64,000 nucleotides of DNA, from NCBI GenBank assembly GCA_963798325.1, contig CAWCSS010000009.1, forward strand, positions 930,001-994,000, in the 5' to 3' direction. A model generated the notes under the pieces. It saw only the letters and a program-made list of their open reading frames with translations. It ran no database searches and was not told the origin of the DNA. Made by a program: the position numbers and the translations under genes. This DNA comes from Solirubrobacter sp963798325 (GTDB lineage Bacteria; Actinomycetota; Thermoleophilia; Solirubrobacterales; Solirubrobacteraceae). Shown here one piece after another: positions 24,883-32,647 of the stretch; the stretch's first letter is position 1; the number at the start of each line of letters is the position of its first letter.

Positions 24883-24939
24883 ACCTAAAGGGGCCAGGCC
24901 CCGTCAACCCACGTTGATGGGGCCTGGCCCCTTTAGGTT
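24882..24939. repeat. Near-perfect 58-nt hairpin with 21-bp identical arms
   Basis: Left arm 24882-24902 and right arm 24919-24939 are exact reverse complements over 21 nt (core AAAGGGGCCAGGCCCC and its complement). The inner bases TCAAC (24904-24908) and GTTGA (24913-24917) extend the pairing to a 4-nt loop. It begins in the HtrA stop codon and ends 6 nt before the creatininase start. It may act as terminator, but its symmetry and core resemble dispersed REP-like palindromes. Confidence 0.8.
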
Positions 24940-24945
24940 GTGGTG

Positions 24946-25614
24946 ATGCGGGTGATTGAGCGGAACTGGATGCAGCTCGAGGCGTATCTCGAGACGGATG
25001 ACCGGATCGTGCTGCCGCTCGGGTCGGTGGAGCAGCATGCGTATCTGTCGCTGGGCGTGGACGTGATCCTCGCCCAGCGGGTGGCGGAGGAGGCGGCCGA
25101 GCCGCTGGGGGTGCCGGTGCTGCCGGCGCTGGCGTACGGGATCACGCCGTACTTCGGCGCCTATCCCGGGAGCCCGACGGTGTCGGTCGAGGTGTACCGG
25201 GCGCTGCTGCACGACATCGTGGGCTCGTTGCGCGAGCAGGGGTTCAAGCGGGTGCTGCTGGTCAACGGGCACGGCGGCAACAGCGCGGGCCGAGTCGAGG
25301 GGACAGGCGTTCGCTGGCACGACTGGTGGGCGGCGCCGCGGACGCGGGCGGCGATCGATGCGATCGACCCGGAGGCGTCGCACGCCTCGTGGATGGAGAA
25401 CTTCCCGTGGACGCGGCTGGACGGCATCGCACAGCCGGATGGGCACAAGCCAAGGACCGACATCGCGCCGCTGCGCTCAGAGCCCGCGGCGAAGGTGCGG
25501 GAGCTGATCGGCGACGGTTCGCTCGGCGGCTACTACGAGCGCCCCGACGAAGAGGTGCTCAACGTGTGGGCGATCGGCGTCGAGGAGACGCGCGAAGCGC
25601 TCGAGTGGCGCTAG
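24946..25614 (+). CDS. Creatininase family protein (amidohydrolase/dehydratase type)
   Basis: 222-residue metal-dependent enzyme of the creatininase family. Metal-site text: LPLGSVEQHAYLSLGVDVIL (Glu, His, Asp) and LLVNGHGGNSAGRV (His), then SHASWMENFPWTR near 148. The family covers creatininase, mycofactocin MftE and other amide hydrolases, so the substrate is open. ATG 24946 sits only 6 nt after a large hairpin; GTG codons at 24940 and 24943 are alternatives inside it. The stop overlaps the convergent gene by 4 nt. Confidence 0.85.
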   Translation: MRVIERNWMQLEAYLETDDRIVLPLGSVEQHAYLSLGVDVILAQRVAEEAAEPLGVPVLPALAYGITPYFGAYPGSPTVSVEVYRALLHDIVGSLREQGFKRVLLVNGHGGNSAGRVEGTGVRWHDWWAAPRTRAAIDAIDPEASHASWMENFPWTRLDGIAQPDGHKPRTDIAPLRSEPAAKVRELIGDGSLGGYYERPDEEVLNVWAIGVEETREALEWR

Positions 25615-26654
25615 TAGAAGAGGTACGGCCACCAGTTCTTCATCGGCGCGCCGTCGTCGTCGAGGGCGGTGTTGCCGAAGCCGGGCATGTGCTGGCGCCA
25701 GTAGACGACCCAGCGGCCCATGCAGTCGTCGGCGAGCTCGCGGTAGGGCTCGAGCACGCGCGGGGTCCAGGGGACGGGCCGCGAGTCGCGCTGGCGCCAG
25801 GTCTCGATCGTCGACAGGACGGGGCGCCCGCCGTCGAGGTCGTAGTCGAAGCGCCCGTTGGGCATGAAGTGCACGTTGCCACCGGCCGCGACGTAGTTGA
25901 GCAGTTTGTGCCTGCGCCAGCCCGAGCCGTACTGGAGCGTCGACTCGTTCGGGTAGTCGACGCGGCCCTGGCCGTAGAGCGACTCGAACGGCAGCCCGTA
26001 GCGGCGATCGAGGTCCAGGCCCGCGTATTCGCGGAAGTAGCGCTCGTAGTACGGGATCGCGCCGCACGTCGCCATCCGCTCCAGTGAGTGACCGAGGCTC
26101 TCCATCGCGCAGCCGACGCCGCGGGCGTAGTTGACGAACAGGATCCGCAGGCTGCGGCCGATCCACGGCGCGGTGTGCTCGCCCGAGTTGCCCGCGTAGC
26201 GCTCGAAGCCCGGCCGCGCGTAGGACTTCTTGACCTCGACCGTCTCCCACGGGGCGCTGCGCTCGGTGTGATCGGCGAGCAGCCAGACCTCGTTGATGTC
26301 CTCGCGCTCGGCCAATGGCACCTGCTCGTAGAGCTCGGCGTACTCGAAGTGGATGCCGTCGGGCGTGCGCGGGAACTGCGCGGAGTTGTGATCGACGGTG
26401 CCGCGCGGCTCGGTCAGGTCGACGATCTCGGTGACCTCGTAGTCGAGGAAGACGTCGCCGCGGCCCTGCCAGCGCGAGGACTCCCGCAGCGCCGCGCACA
26501 GCCGTTCGAGCAGCGCACGGGCGCGGTCCTCGGAGAGACCGTGCACGTAGTTGACGGCGAGCACGCGCGGGCGCATCAGCGTGAGCTCGTCGTGGTGGGC
26601 GACGAGCCACGGGTCCGAGTTGACGGCGCTGTCAGCGTTGGGCCAGGTGGTCAT
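25611..26654 (-). CDS. Conserved hypothetical protein, function unknown
   Basis: 347 residues, soluble, no signal peptide or TM, rich in Trp and Tyr. I do not recognise the family. Notable text: RPRVLAVNYVHGLS, LFVNYARGVGCAMESLGHSLE, IPYYERYFREYAGLDLDRRY, GGNVHFMPNGRFDYDLDGG, GRWVVYWRQHMPGFGN. HEXXH or P-loop motifs are absent. It starts inside the end of the PabB-PabC gene (23-nt overlap, same strand), so it is probably translated with it. The composition suggests an extracellular-type or glycan/peptide-related fold, but that is a guess. Confidence 0.6.
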   Translation of the reverse strand: MTTWPNADSAVNSDPWLVAHHDELTLMRPRVLAVNYVHGLSEDRARALLERLCAALRESSRWQGRGDVFLDYEVTEIVDLTEPRGTVDHNSAQFPRTPDGIHFEYAELYEQVPLAEREDINEVWLLADHTERSAPWETVEVKKSYARPGFERYAGNSGEHTAPWIGRSLRILFVNYARGVGCAMESLGHSLERMATCGAIPYYERYFREYAGLDLDRRYGLPFESLYGQGRVDYPNESTLQYGSGWRRHKLLNYVAAGGNVHFMPNGRFDYDLDGGRPVLSTIETWRQRDSRPVPWTPRVLEPYRELADDCMGRWVVYWRQHMPGFGNTALDDDGAPMKNWWPYLFY

Positions 26655-28839
26655 TCAGGACGTGCCTCAGGTCGGCGGCGATCGACAACGCGGCCTCGGT
26701 CGGCGGGCCGAGGCCCGCGGCCGCCGCGCCGCGGATCGAGGATGTCACGACGATCGCCTCCGCCCGCCGCAGGTCCTCGAGCGTGAAGGCCGCGACGGCG
26801 CCGCGACCGAGCAGCCGCTGGCGGGTGACGCCCGGCAGGATGCGCCCGTCGGCGGGCGGCGTGACGAGCACGCCGTCGAGCAGCGCCCACACGTTGGCCG
26901 ACGACGCTTCGAGCACGGTGCCGTCGGCGTCGCAGATCAGCGCGGCGACGCCGGGAGCCTCGAACGCCGCCACCGGAACGCGGTCCGCCCACTTGTGCGC
27001 GCCGAGCCCGCCCGGGACGACGATGGGCTGAAGGTGGAGCGACGCGGGCGCGCCGGCCGCCGCGGTCGTGATGTCGGCGGCGCCGTCCGGGGTGATGACG
27101 ACGCGCAGACGCGCCGGACTGGGGCGCGCCGACGAGAGTGCGCGCGTGGGCGACGCGAGCACGGCGTCGAGCGGCGCGCCCGGCGGCGCGAGCGCGGCGT
27201 CGCGGGGCAGGCCGAGCGCGGCGTCGCGGGGCGGGGCGAGCGCGGGGTCGCGCGGCGAGCCCGGCGGGGCAAGCGCGGGGTCGCGCGACGAGCCCGGGGC
27301 GGCGAGCGCGGCGTCGCGGGGCGGCGCGAGCGCGGCGTCGCGCCGCAAGCGCGGCGGGGCAAGCACGGGGTCGCGTGGCGAGCCCGGGGCGGCGAGCGCG
27401 GCGTCGCGGAGGCGCGGCACGAGCGCAGCGTCGTCGAGGTCGAGGCCGTAGAGCTCGTGCACGCTGGCGCGGAGTCGTGCGAGGTGGGCGTCGAGGGCGA
27501 CGATGTGGCCGTCGCGGACGAGCATCGTCTCGAAGACGCCGAGCGCCGGGTCGGGGCGGCGGTCCAGGCGCGGGAGCCGCAGGCGTGGGACGACCGGCGC
27601 CTGCGTGACCAGCGCCGAGCCCAGGGCGGCGGCGATCGGGCGGGCCTTGTCGAAGGCTTCGCGCAACTCGCGCCGCGGGTCGGAGTCGGCGACGATCCCG
27701 CCGCCGCAGCCGAGCCAGGCGGTGCCGTCGCGGACCTCGAGGGTGCGGATGGCGACGTTGAGCTCCAGACCCGAGGCGGGGCTCATGATCCCGATCGCGC
27801 CGGTGTAGACCTCGCGCGCGGTGCTCTCCAGCGCGGAGATGACCTTCAGGGCCTGGATCTTCGGCGCGCCGGTGACGGAGCCGGGCGGGAACGTCGCGCG
27901 GAGCAGCGACGCGTCGTCGACGCCCTCGCGCAGCCGTGCGCGGACGCGGGAGACGAGGTGCCAGACGCCCGGGTGGGCCTCGACGTCGGGGGCCGCCGGT
28001 GCGACGACCGACCCGTACTCGGCGACGCGGCCGAGGTCGTTGCGCATGAGGTCGACGATCATCACGTGCTCGGCGGCGTCCTTGGGCGAGGTGACGAGCT
28101 CGTCGCGGGTCGCGGACGTGGCGTCGACGCGCGGTGCGGTGCCCTTGATCGGCGCGGTCTCGACCTCGCGCCCGACGCGCTTCAAGAAGAGCTCCGGGGA
28201 GAAGCTCAGCACGCCGTCGACGTACGCGCCGTACGCCGGCTGCAGGCGCTCGGACGCGGACGCGAACGCCTCCAGGGTGCTGCCCTCGAAGCGCCCTTCC
28301 AACCGCAGGCAGAGGTTCGCCTGGAAGAGCTCGCCCGCCGCGATCCGCTCCACGCAGTCGGCGACCGCGGCGCAGTGGCCCGCCGCTCCCGCCCCGCTCG
28401 CGCGCAACGACGAGAGCCGCCACGGCCGGCGCGGCGGCACGGGCGCCCGCAGCCGCTCCAGCAGCGACGGGAACCGCGGCACGTCGTTGAGCGCCTCGAA
28501 CCACCACTGCCCCGACGCGTCCAGTCGCAGCACGTGGTCGTAGAACGCGAAGCGTGAGACCGGCACCGGCGACGGCCGCGGCGGCGCCGGCGGCAACCGC
28601 TCGAACGCGGCGCCGAGCCCGAACCCGAGATACCCGACCCACCCGCCGCCGACGAACCCCGAAGGCGCATCGATCGGCGAGACGTCGGGGACCGAGGAGA
28701 TCACCCGCACCGGCTCGGACCCGAGGATCGCTCCTCCCCCGGCCCAGCGCCCGACCAGGGCGAACGGCATGCGGTCGCCATCGAGGCGGCGAAGCACGTC
28801 GGCGGGCGACAGCGACAGCTCAATACGTGAAGCTATCAT
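26632..28839 (-). CDS. pabB: Fused aminodeoxychorismate synthase component I / aminodeoxychorismate lyase (PabB-PabC) with repeat insertion
   Basis: 735 residues joining two steps of 4-aminobenzoate (folate) synthesis. PabB part about 1-435: ELFQANLCLRLEG, TAPIKGTAPRVD, MIVDLMRNDLGRV, ATFPPGSVTGAPKIQALKVI, YTGAIGIMSP, GCGGGIVADSDP. PabC (aminotransferase IV fold) from about 450: GVFETMLVRDGHIVALDAHL, then after an insertion HKWADRV with the PLP Lys, and EASSANVWALLDG. The insertion, about residues 475-570, is a proline/alanine low-complexity repeat (RDAALAPP, SPRDPALAPP) absent from normal PabC. Start ATG 28839 is 8 nt from the divergent LLM start. Component II (PabA) is not here. Confidence 0.88.
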   Translation of the reverse strand: MIASRIELSLSPADVLRRLDGDRMPFALVGRWAGGGAILGSEPVRVISSVPDVSPIDAPSGFVGGGWVGYLGFGLGAAFERLPPAPPRPSPVPVSRFAFYDHVLRLDASGQWWFEALNDVPRFPSLLERLRAPVPPRRPWRLSSLRASGAGAAGHCAAVADCVERIAAGELFQANLCLRLEGRFEGSTLEAFASASERLQPAYGAYVDGVLSFSPELFLKRVGREVETAPIKGTAPRVDATSATRDELVTSPKDAAEHVMIVDLMRNDLGRVAEYGSVVAPAAPDVEAHPGVWHLVSRVRARLREGVDDASLLRATFPPGSVTGAPKIQALKVISALESTAREVYTGAIGIMSPASGLELNVAIRTLEVRDGTAWLGCGGGIVADSDPRRELREAFDKARPIAAALGSALVTQAPVVPRLRLPRLDRRPDPALGVFETMLVRDGHIVALDAHLARLRASVHELYGLDLDDAALVPRLRDAALAAPGSPRDPVLAPPRLRRDAALAPPRDAALAAPGSSRDPALAPPGSPRDPALAPPRDAALGLPRDAALAPPGAPLDAVLASPTRALSSARPSPARLRVVITPDGAADITTAAAGAPASLHLQPIVVPGGLGAHKWADRVPVAAFEAPGVAALICDADGTVLEASSANVWALLDGVLVTPPADGRILPGVTRQRLLGRGAVAAFTLEDLRRAEAIVVTSSIRGAAAAGLGPPTEAALSIAADLRHVLNDHLAQR
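27165..27420. repeat. In-frame tandem repeat inside the PabC domain
   Basis: About nine degenerate copies of a core similar to GCGAGCGCGGCGTCGCGG, alternating with units extended by GAGCCCGG, so the repeat period is mostly 24 or 36 nt and always a multiple of three. It encodes RDAALAPP/RDPALAPPGSP units on the minus strand. The phase is kept and no stop arises, so the enzyme remains in frame. Confidence 0.8.
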
Positions 28840-28847
28840 CTATTTGG

Positions 28848-29870
28848 ATGACGTATTCACCGAATTTCGGCGGCAACGTGCCGCTCTCGGTGCTCGATCT
28901 GGCACAGATCCCTGAGGGTGGCACGGCGCAGACCGCACTGCATCGCAGCCGCGAGCTCGCCCAGCACGCCGAGGCCCTCGGGTTCCACCGCTTCTGGCTC
29001 GCCGAGCACCACAACATGGCGGCCATCGCCAGCGCCGCGACCTCCGTGGCCATCGGCTTCGTGGCCGAGGGCACGAGCACGATCCGCGTCGGCGCGGGCG
29101 GCGTGATGCTGCCCAACCACTCGCCGCTGGTGATCGCCGAGCAGTACGGCACGCTCGAGGCGCTCTACCCCGGCCGGATCGATCTCGGCCTCGGCCGCGC
29201 GCCCGGCAGCGACCAGGTGACGATGCGCGCGCTGCGCCGCGACCACACCAGCGCCGACACCTTCCCGACCGACGTGCAGGAGCTGCAGGCGCTGCTCGAC
29301 GACCCGATGCCCGGTCAGGCGATCCACGCCGTCCCCGGCGAGGGCAGCAAGATCCCGCTGTGGATCCTCGGCTCGAGCCTGTTCGGCGCCCAGCTGGCGG
29401 CCGCGCTCGGCCTGCCGTACGCGTTCGCGTCGCACTTCGCGCCCGCCGCGCTCGTCCCGGCGCTGCAGGTATACCGCGAGACGTTCCGCCCGTCCAAGCA
29501 GCTCGAACAGCCGCACGTGATGCTCGCCGCCAACGTGATCGTCGCCGACACCGACGAGGAGGCGAAGCGGCTCGCGACCTCCCAGCAGCGCTCGTTCATC
29601 GACGGCGCGTTCCGCCGCCAGCGCTCCCTGCTCGGGCCGCCGATCGACTCGATCGAGGACTACTGGCACCCGCACGAGAAGGCGCAGCTGGAGAGCATGC
29701 TCAGCTGCTCGTTCATCGGCTCGCCGGAGACGGTGCGCACGGGCATCGACGACTTCCTCGCCGAGCACCGGCCGGACGAGCTGATCGTCGCCACCAGCGT
29801 CTTCGACCAGAGCGCCCGCCTGCGGTCGCTGGAGATGCTCGCCGCCCTGCACTCCGGTGCCCCCGTATAG
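28848..29870 (+). CDS. LLM class flavin-dependent oxidoreductase (luciferase-like)
   Basis: 340-residue TIM-barrel FMN/F420 monooxygenase-like protein. Typical segments: PLSVLDLAQIPEGGTAQTAL, HRFWLAEHHNMAAIASAAT, RVGAGGVMLPNHSPLVIAEQ, RIDLGLGRAPGSD, SFIGSPETVRTGIDDFL. The subgroup (MsnO8/CmsE-like) is abundant in actinomycetes with few known substrates. ATG 28848 lies 8 nt after TATCAT, a leaderless start, and 8 nt from the divergent pabB start. A frameshifted MarR gene overlaps its last 14 nt. Confidence 0.9.
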   Translation: MTYSPNFGGNVPLSVLDLAQIPEGGTAQTALHRSRELAQHAEALGFHRFWLAEHHNMAAIASAATSVAIGFVAEGTSTIRVGAGGVMLPNHSPLVIAEQYGTLEALYPGRIDLGLGRAPGSDQVTMRALRRDHTSADTFPTDVQELQALLDDPMPGQAIHAVPGEGSKIPLWILGSSLFGAQLAAALGLPYAFASHFAPAALVPALQVYRETFRPSKQLEQPHVMLAANVIVADTDEEAKRLATSQQRSFIDGAFRRQRSLLGPPIDSIEDYWHPHEKAQLESMLSCSFIGSPETVRTGIDDFLAEHRPDELIVATSVFDQSARLRSLEMLAALHSGAPV

Positions 29871-30283
29871 CGTCGAGCCGGCCGCCGAGCACGCCGAGCT
29901 GCGCGCGGCGCTGCACGAGCTGGTCGGCCGCTTCCTGGCCGACTACGAGCGTGCGGCGTCGGCGCACGGGCTGACGCTCCCGCAGGCTCGCGCGCTCGGG
30001 TTCGCGGCCTGTGAGCCGCTCTCGCAGCGGCGGCTGGCGGAGCGCTTCGGCTGCGACCCGTCGAACATCAGCGTGCTCGTCGACCGGCTCGTCGAGCGCG
30101 AACTGGTCGAGCGCCGGCCGGAATCCCAGCGACGGGCGCGTGAAGCTGATCGCCGCCACGCCCGCGGGCCGCGCCCTGGCGGAGCGCTGCTGCGCCGACC
30201 GCGAATGGCTCTCCACGGCGCTCGACGCGCTCGATGGCGAACAGCGCGCCGCACTGCAGTCCGCGCTCGCACTCCTTCTGTAG
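29857..30283 (+). pseudogene. MarR family regulator with a single-base frameshift
   Basis: From GTG 29857 the frame encodes ELRAALHELVGRFLADYERA, LSQRRLAERFGCDPSNISVL, VDRLVERELVERRP; then, one frame over, NPSDGRVKLIAATPAGRALA and a proper C-terminal helix to a stop at 30283. Removing one G from the CCGG at about 30119-30122 would restore RRPNPSDGRVKL, the canonical wing. So the gene is intact but for one inserted base: a recent pseudogene or a sequencing error. It overlaps and follows the LLM gene, which it may once have controlled. Confidence 0.75.
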
Positions 30284-30409
30284 GCGACTTCGGGGGGCGA
30301 GCACCGTCGAGGAACTCGCCCGTCTCCTCCGAGGTGAGGCGCCGGACGCGCGGGCCGCGGCTGCGCAGGCGGTCGTCGTACGCGCCCGCGACTGAAGCCT
30401 GATTCAGCC

Positions 30410-31345
30410 ATGATTGCCGGCACACCTGTGACCGAGCATCCCGTCCCCTCCGACCGCGCGCGGCAGCTCGTGCGCGGCGGCTTCGATCCCTACGTGCACG
30501 TCGCCCCGGACTTCGCGCCGCGGCGGATCACCGATCTGGAGTTGGCGCGGCGCTGCGTGGAGTTGGGGCTGGCCGGGTTCGGGCTGATGTCGCACTACAC
30601 GGCCACGGCCGAGCGGGCGGCGGTGGTCAACGCGGCGGCCGGGCAGGCGCTCGCGACCGGCTCGATCGTGCTCAACCACGCCGTCGGCGGCCTCAACGCG
30701 ACCGCGGTGGAGGTGGCCGCGCGCCAAGGGGCGCGCTTTGTCTGGCTGCCGACGGTCAGTGCGCCCGGCGAGTTCGCCAAGGCCGAGGGCGCCGACCCCG
30801 ACGGCAACGTGCCGGTGTGGGTGCGCTTCGAGCTCGAGTTGCGCGCGGGCGGCGCGAGGCCCGGGGCGGTCCCGGTGCTCGACGCCGACGGCGGGCCGTT
30901 GCCGGCGCTGCTGGAGGTGCTTCGGGTGGTGGCCGCACGCGGGCTCGTGCTGATGACCGGGCATCTGTCGCGCGACGAGATCTTCGGCGTGGTCGACGCG
31001 GCGGTGGCGGCGGGCGTCTCGACGGTGGTGGTGACCAACCCGGAGTTCCCGTCGCACCCGATCAGCCCCGCCGATCAGGTCACGCTGGCGGGCAAGGGCG
31101 CGCTGCTGCAGCGCGCGCTGACCACGCCGTATACGGGCAAGTGCACGTGGGAGCAGGTGTTCACCGCGACGCGCGCGGTCGGCGCCGAGCACACCGTCTG
31201 GGGCTCCGACCTCGGGCAGGTCTTCAATCCGCCGGTGGAGGACGGGCTGGCCATCCTGGCCGACCGTCACCTCGAAGCCGGGTTCAGCGAGGAGGAGGTC
31301 CGGAGGATGGCGGTCGAGAACACACGGAGGCTGGCCGGTGCCTAA
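30410..31345 (+). CDS. DUF6282 family amidohydrolase-like protein, first gene of an aromatic-degradation operon
   Basis: 311 residues with amidohydrolase-type metal text: RGGFDPYVHVAPDF (in place of DxHxH), FGLMSHYTAT, GSIVLNHAVGGLN, LMTGHLSRDEI, VWGSDLGQVFNPP (late Asp). I associate this set with DUF6282. Next comes a four-gene chain with overlaps of 8, 4 and 8 nt ending in a ring-cleavage dioxygenase. By position a lactonase role such as hydrolysis of 2-pyrone-4,6-dicarboxylate (the job of the unrelated-in-detail amidohydrolase LigI) is plausible, but this is inference. No clear promoter; a CTGAA-N6-TTCAG palindrome lies just upstream. Confidence 0.7.
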   Translation: MIAGTPVTEHPVPSDRARQLVRGGFDPYVHVAPDFAPRRITDLELARRCVELGLAGFGLMSHYTATAERAAVVNAAAGQALATGSIVLNHAVGGLNATAVEVAARQGARFVWLPTVSAPGEFAKAEGADPDGNVPVWVRFELELRAGGARPGAVPVLDADGGPLPALLEVLRVVAARGLVLMTGHLSRDEIFGVVDAAVAAGVSTVVVTNPEFPSHPISPADQVTLAGKGALLQRALTTPYTGKCTWEQVFTATRAVGAEHTVWGSDLGQVFNPPVEDGLAILADRHLEAGFSEEEVRRMAVENTRRLAGA

Positions 31346-32051
31346 GCGGGTGCAGGTGATCGGGGCGCACTCCGCCGACTTCGTGTGGCGCGCCGGTGGC
31401 GCGGTGGCCAAGGCGGTCTCGCTGGGCGGCACGGCCGAGGTGATCGCGCTGTCCTACGGCGAGCGCGGCGAGTCGGGCGAGCTGTGGAAACACGACGGTC
31501 AGACGGTCGAGAACGTCAAGCGCATTCGCCACGAAGAGGCCTCGGCGGCCGCCGCACACCTGGGTGCGACGTTCCGCTCGCTGGACTTCGGCGACTACCC
31601 GCTGCAGATCGACGGCGACCGGCTGCTGGAGATCGCCGAGGCGATCCGTTCCTTCGCCCCGGACGTGCTGATCACGCACACCGACGCCGACCCGTTCAAC
31701 CCCGATCATCCGGTCGCGCACGGCGCCGTCGACCGCGCGCGCTCGCTGGCGGCGGGCGCGGGCGTGTCCAGCGCGTTCCCGACGATCAGGCCGCCGCAGC
31801 TGTTCCTCTTCGAGCCCCACCAGCCGGAGCTGTGCAACTTCACGCCGACCGTCCACGTCGACATCACGTCCGTGTGGGAGCGCAAGCTGGCGGCGATGGC
31901 CGAGATGAAGGCCCAGCGGTACCTGCAGACCTATTACGCGCAGCGCGGCGAGCAGCGTGGCAACCATGCGCGGCGGGCGTCGGGCTCGTCAGAGGTCCGC
32001 TACGGCGAATCGTTCATGCGGGTGCTCCCGCAGGTGGTGGAGGAACTGTGA
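31338..32051 (+). CDS. PIG-L family hydrolase resembling 4-oxalomesaconate hydratase GalB
   Basis: 237 residues. The N-terminus VIGAHSADFVWRAGGAVAKA replaces the AHPDDE zinc motif of PIG-L deacetylases by AHSADF; I know this variant from the Pseudomonas putida gallate enzyme GalB, a zinc-dependent 4-oxalomesaconate hydratase. Further: LSYGERGESGELWKHDGQT, RHEEASAAAAHLGA, FGDYPLQ, LITHTDADPFNPDHPVAH. The next gene is an aldolase of the class that splits GalB's product, which strongly supports the call. GTG start overlaps the preceding gene by 8 nt. Confidence 0.8.
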   Translation: MPKRVQVIGAHSADFVWRAGGAVAKAVSLGGTAEVIALSYGERGESGELWKHDGQTVENVKRIRHEEASAAAAHLGATFRSLDFGDYPLQIDGDRLLEIAEAIRSFAPDVLITHTDADPFNPDHPVAHGAVDRARSLAAGAGVSSAFPTIRPPQLFLFEPHQPELCNFTPTVHVDITSVWERKLAAMAEMKAQRYLQTYYAQRGEQRGNHARRASGSSEVRYGESFMRVLPQVVEEL

Positions 32052-32647
32052 TCGATCAATTCGCCCGGCTCGGGTCCGCCACCGTCTACGAGGCGTCCGG
32101 CCGGCGCGGGCTGGTCGACGCGGACTTCGTGCAGATCGTCCCCGGCTCGCGGGTGTGCGGGCCGGCGCGCGTGGTCCGCTGCGGGCAGGACGACAACCTG
32201 ACGGTCCACGCCGTGATGGGGACCGTGGAGCCCGGCGACGTGCTCGTGCTGACGATGCCCGAGCCGCGCCCGGTCGCGCTGCTCGGGGACCTGCTGGCGA
32301 CGCAGGCGCAGGTCCACGGCGCGGCGGCGGTGCTGGTCGACGCGGCCGTGCGCGACCGCGAGGAGCTCGCGGAGATGGGCCTGCCGATCTGGGCGCGGTG
32401 GGTGCGCAACCGCGGCGCGACGAAGGACTTCAAGGGCTGGCTGCAGACGACGGTCGAGGTCGGCGGGTGCACGATCCGGCCGGGCGATCTGCTCGTGCTC
32501 GACGCCAACGGCGTCACGTGCGTCGAGGTCGAGCGCGCTTCGCAGGTGCTCGAGGCGTCGCTGGCGCGCGAGGCGAAGGAGGCCGAGAAGCGGGTCAAGC
32601 TGCAGGCCGGCGCGCTCTCCTACGAGTTGGACGGTCTCGGTGGGTGA
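32048..32647 (+). CDS. RraA-fold 4-carboxy-4-hydroxy-2-oxoadipate aldolase (LigK/GalC-like)
   Basis: 199 residues. Class II (metal) pyruvate aldolase/oxaloacetate decarboxylase of the RraA fold, which splits 4-carboxy-4-hydroxy-2-oxoadipate to pyruvate and oxaloacetate. Family text: ATVYEASGRRGLVDADF, GPARVV, GDVLVLTMPEP, GDLLATQAQVHGAAAVLVDA, AVRDREELAEMGLPIWAR (Arg and Asp of the active site), PGDLLVLDANGV. Length and motif match LigK/GalC better than the RNase E inhibitor RraA. GTG overlaps the previous stop (GTGA). Confidence 0.85.
   Translation: MIDQFARLGSATVYEASGRRGLVDADFVQIVPGSRVCGPARVVRCGQDDNLTVHAVMGTVEPGDVLVLTMPEPRPVALLGDLLATQAQVHGAAAVLVDAAVRDREELAEMGLPIWARWVRNRGATKDFKGWLQTTVEVGGCTIRPGDLLVLDANGVTCVEVERASQVLEASLAREAKEAEKRVKLQAGALSYELDGLGG

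Noticed and set aside
26551..28557. A 668-codon plus-strand frame opposite pabBC, rich in RRAxRG repeats
   Set aside because: Its repeats are simply the complement of the pabC insertion; no start context or family resemblance.
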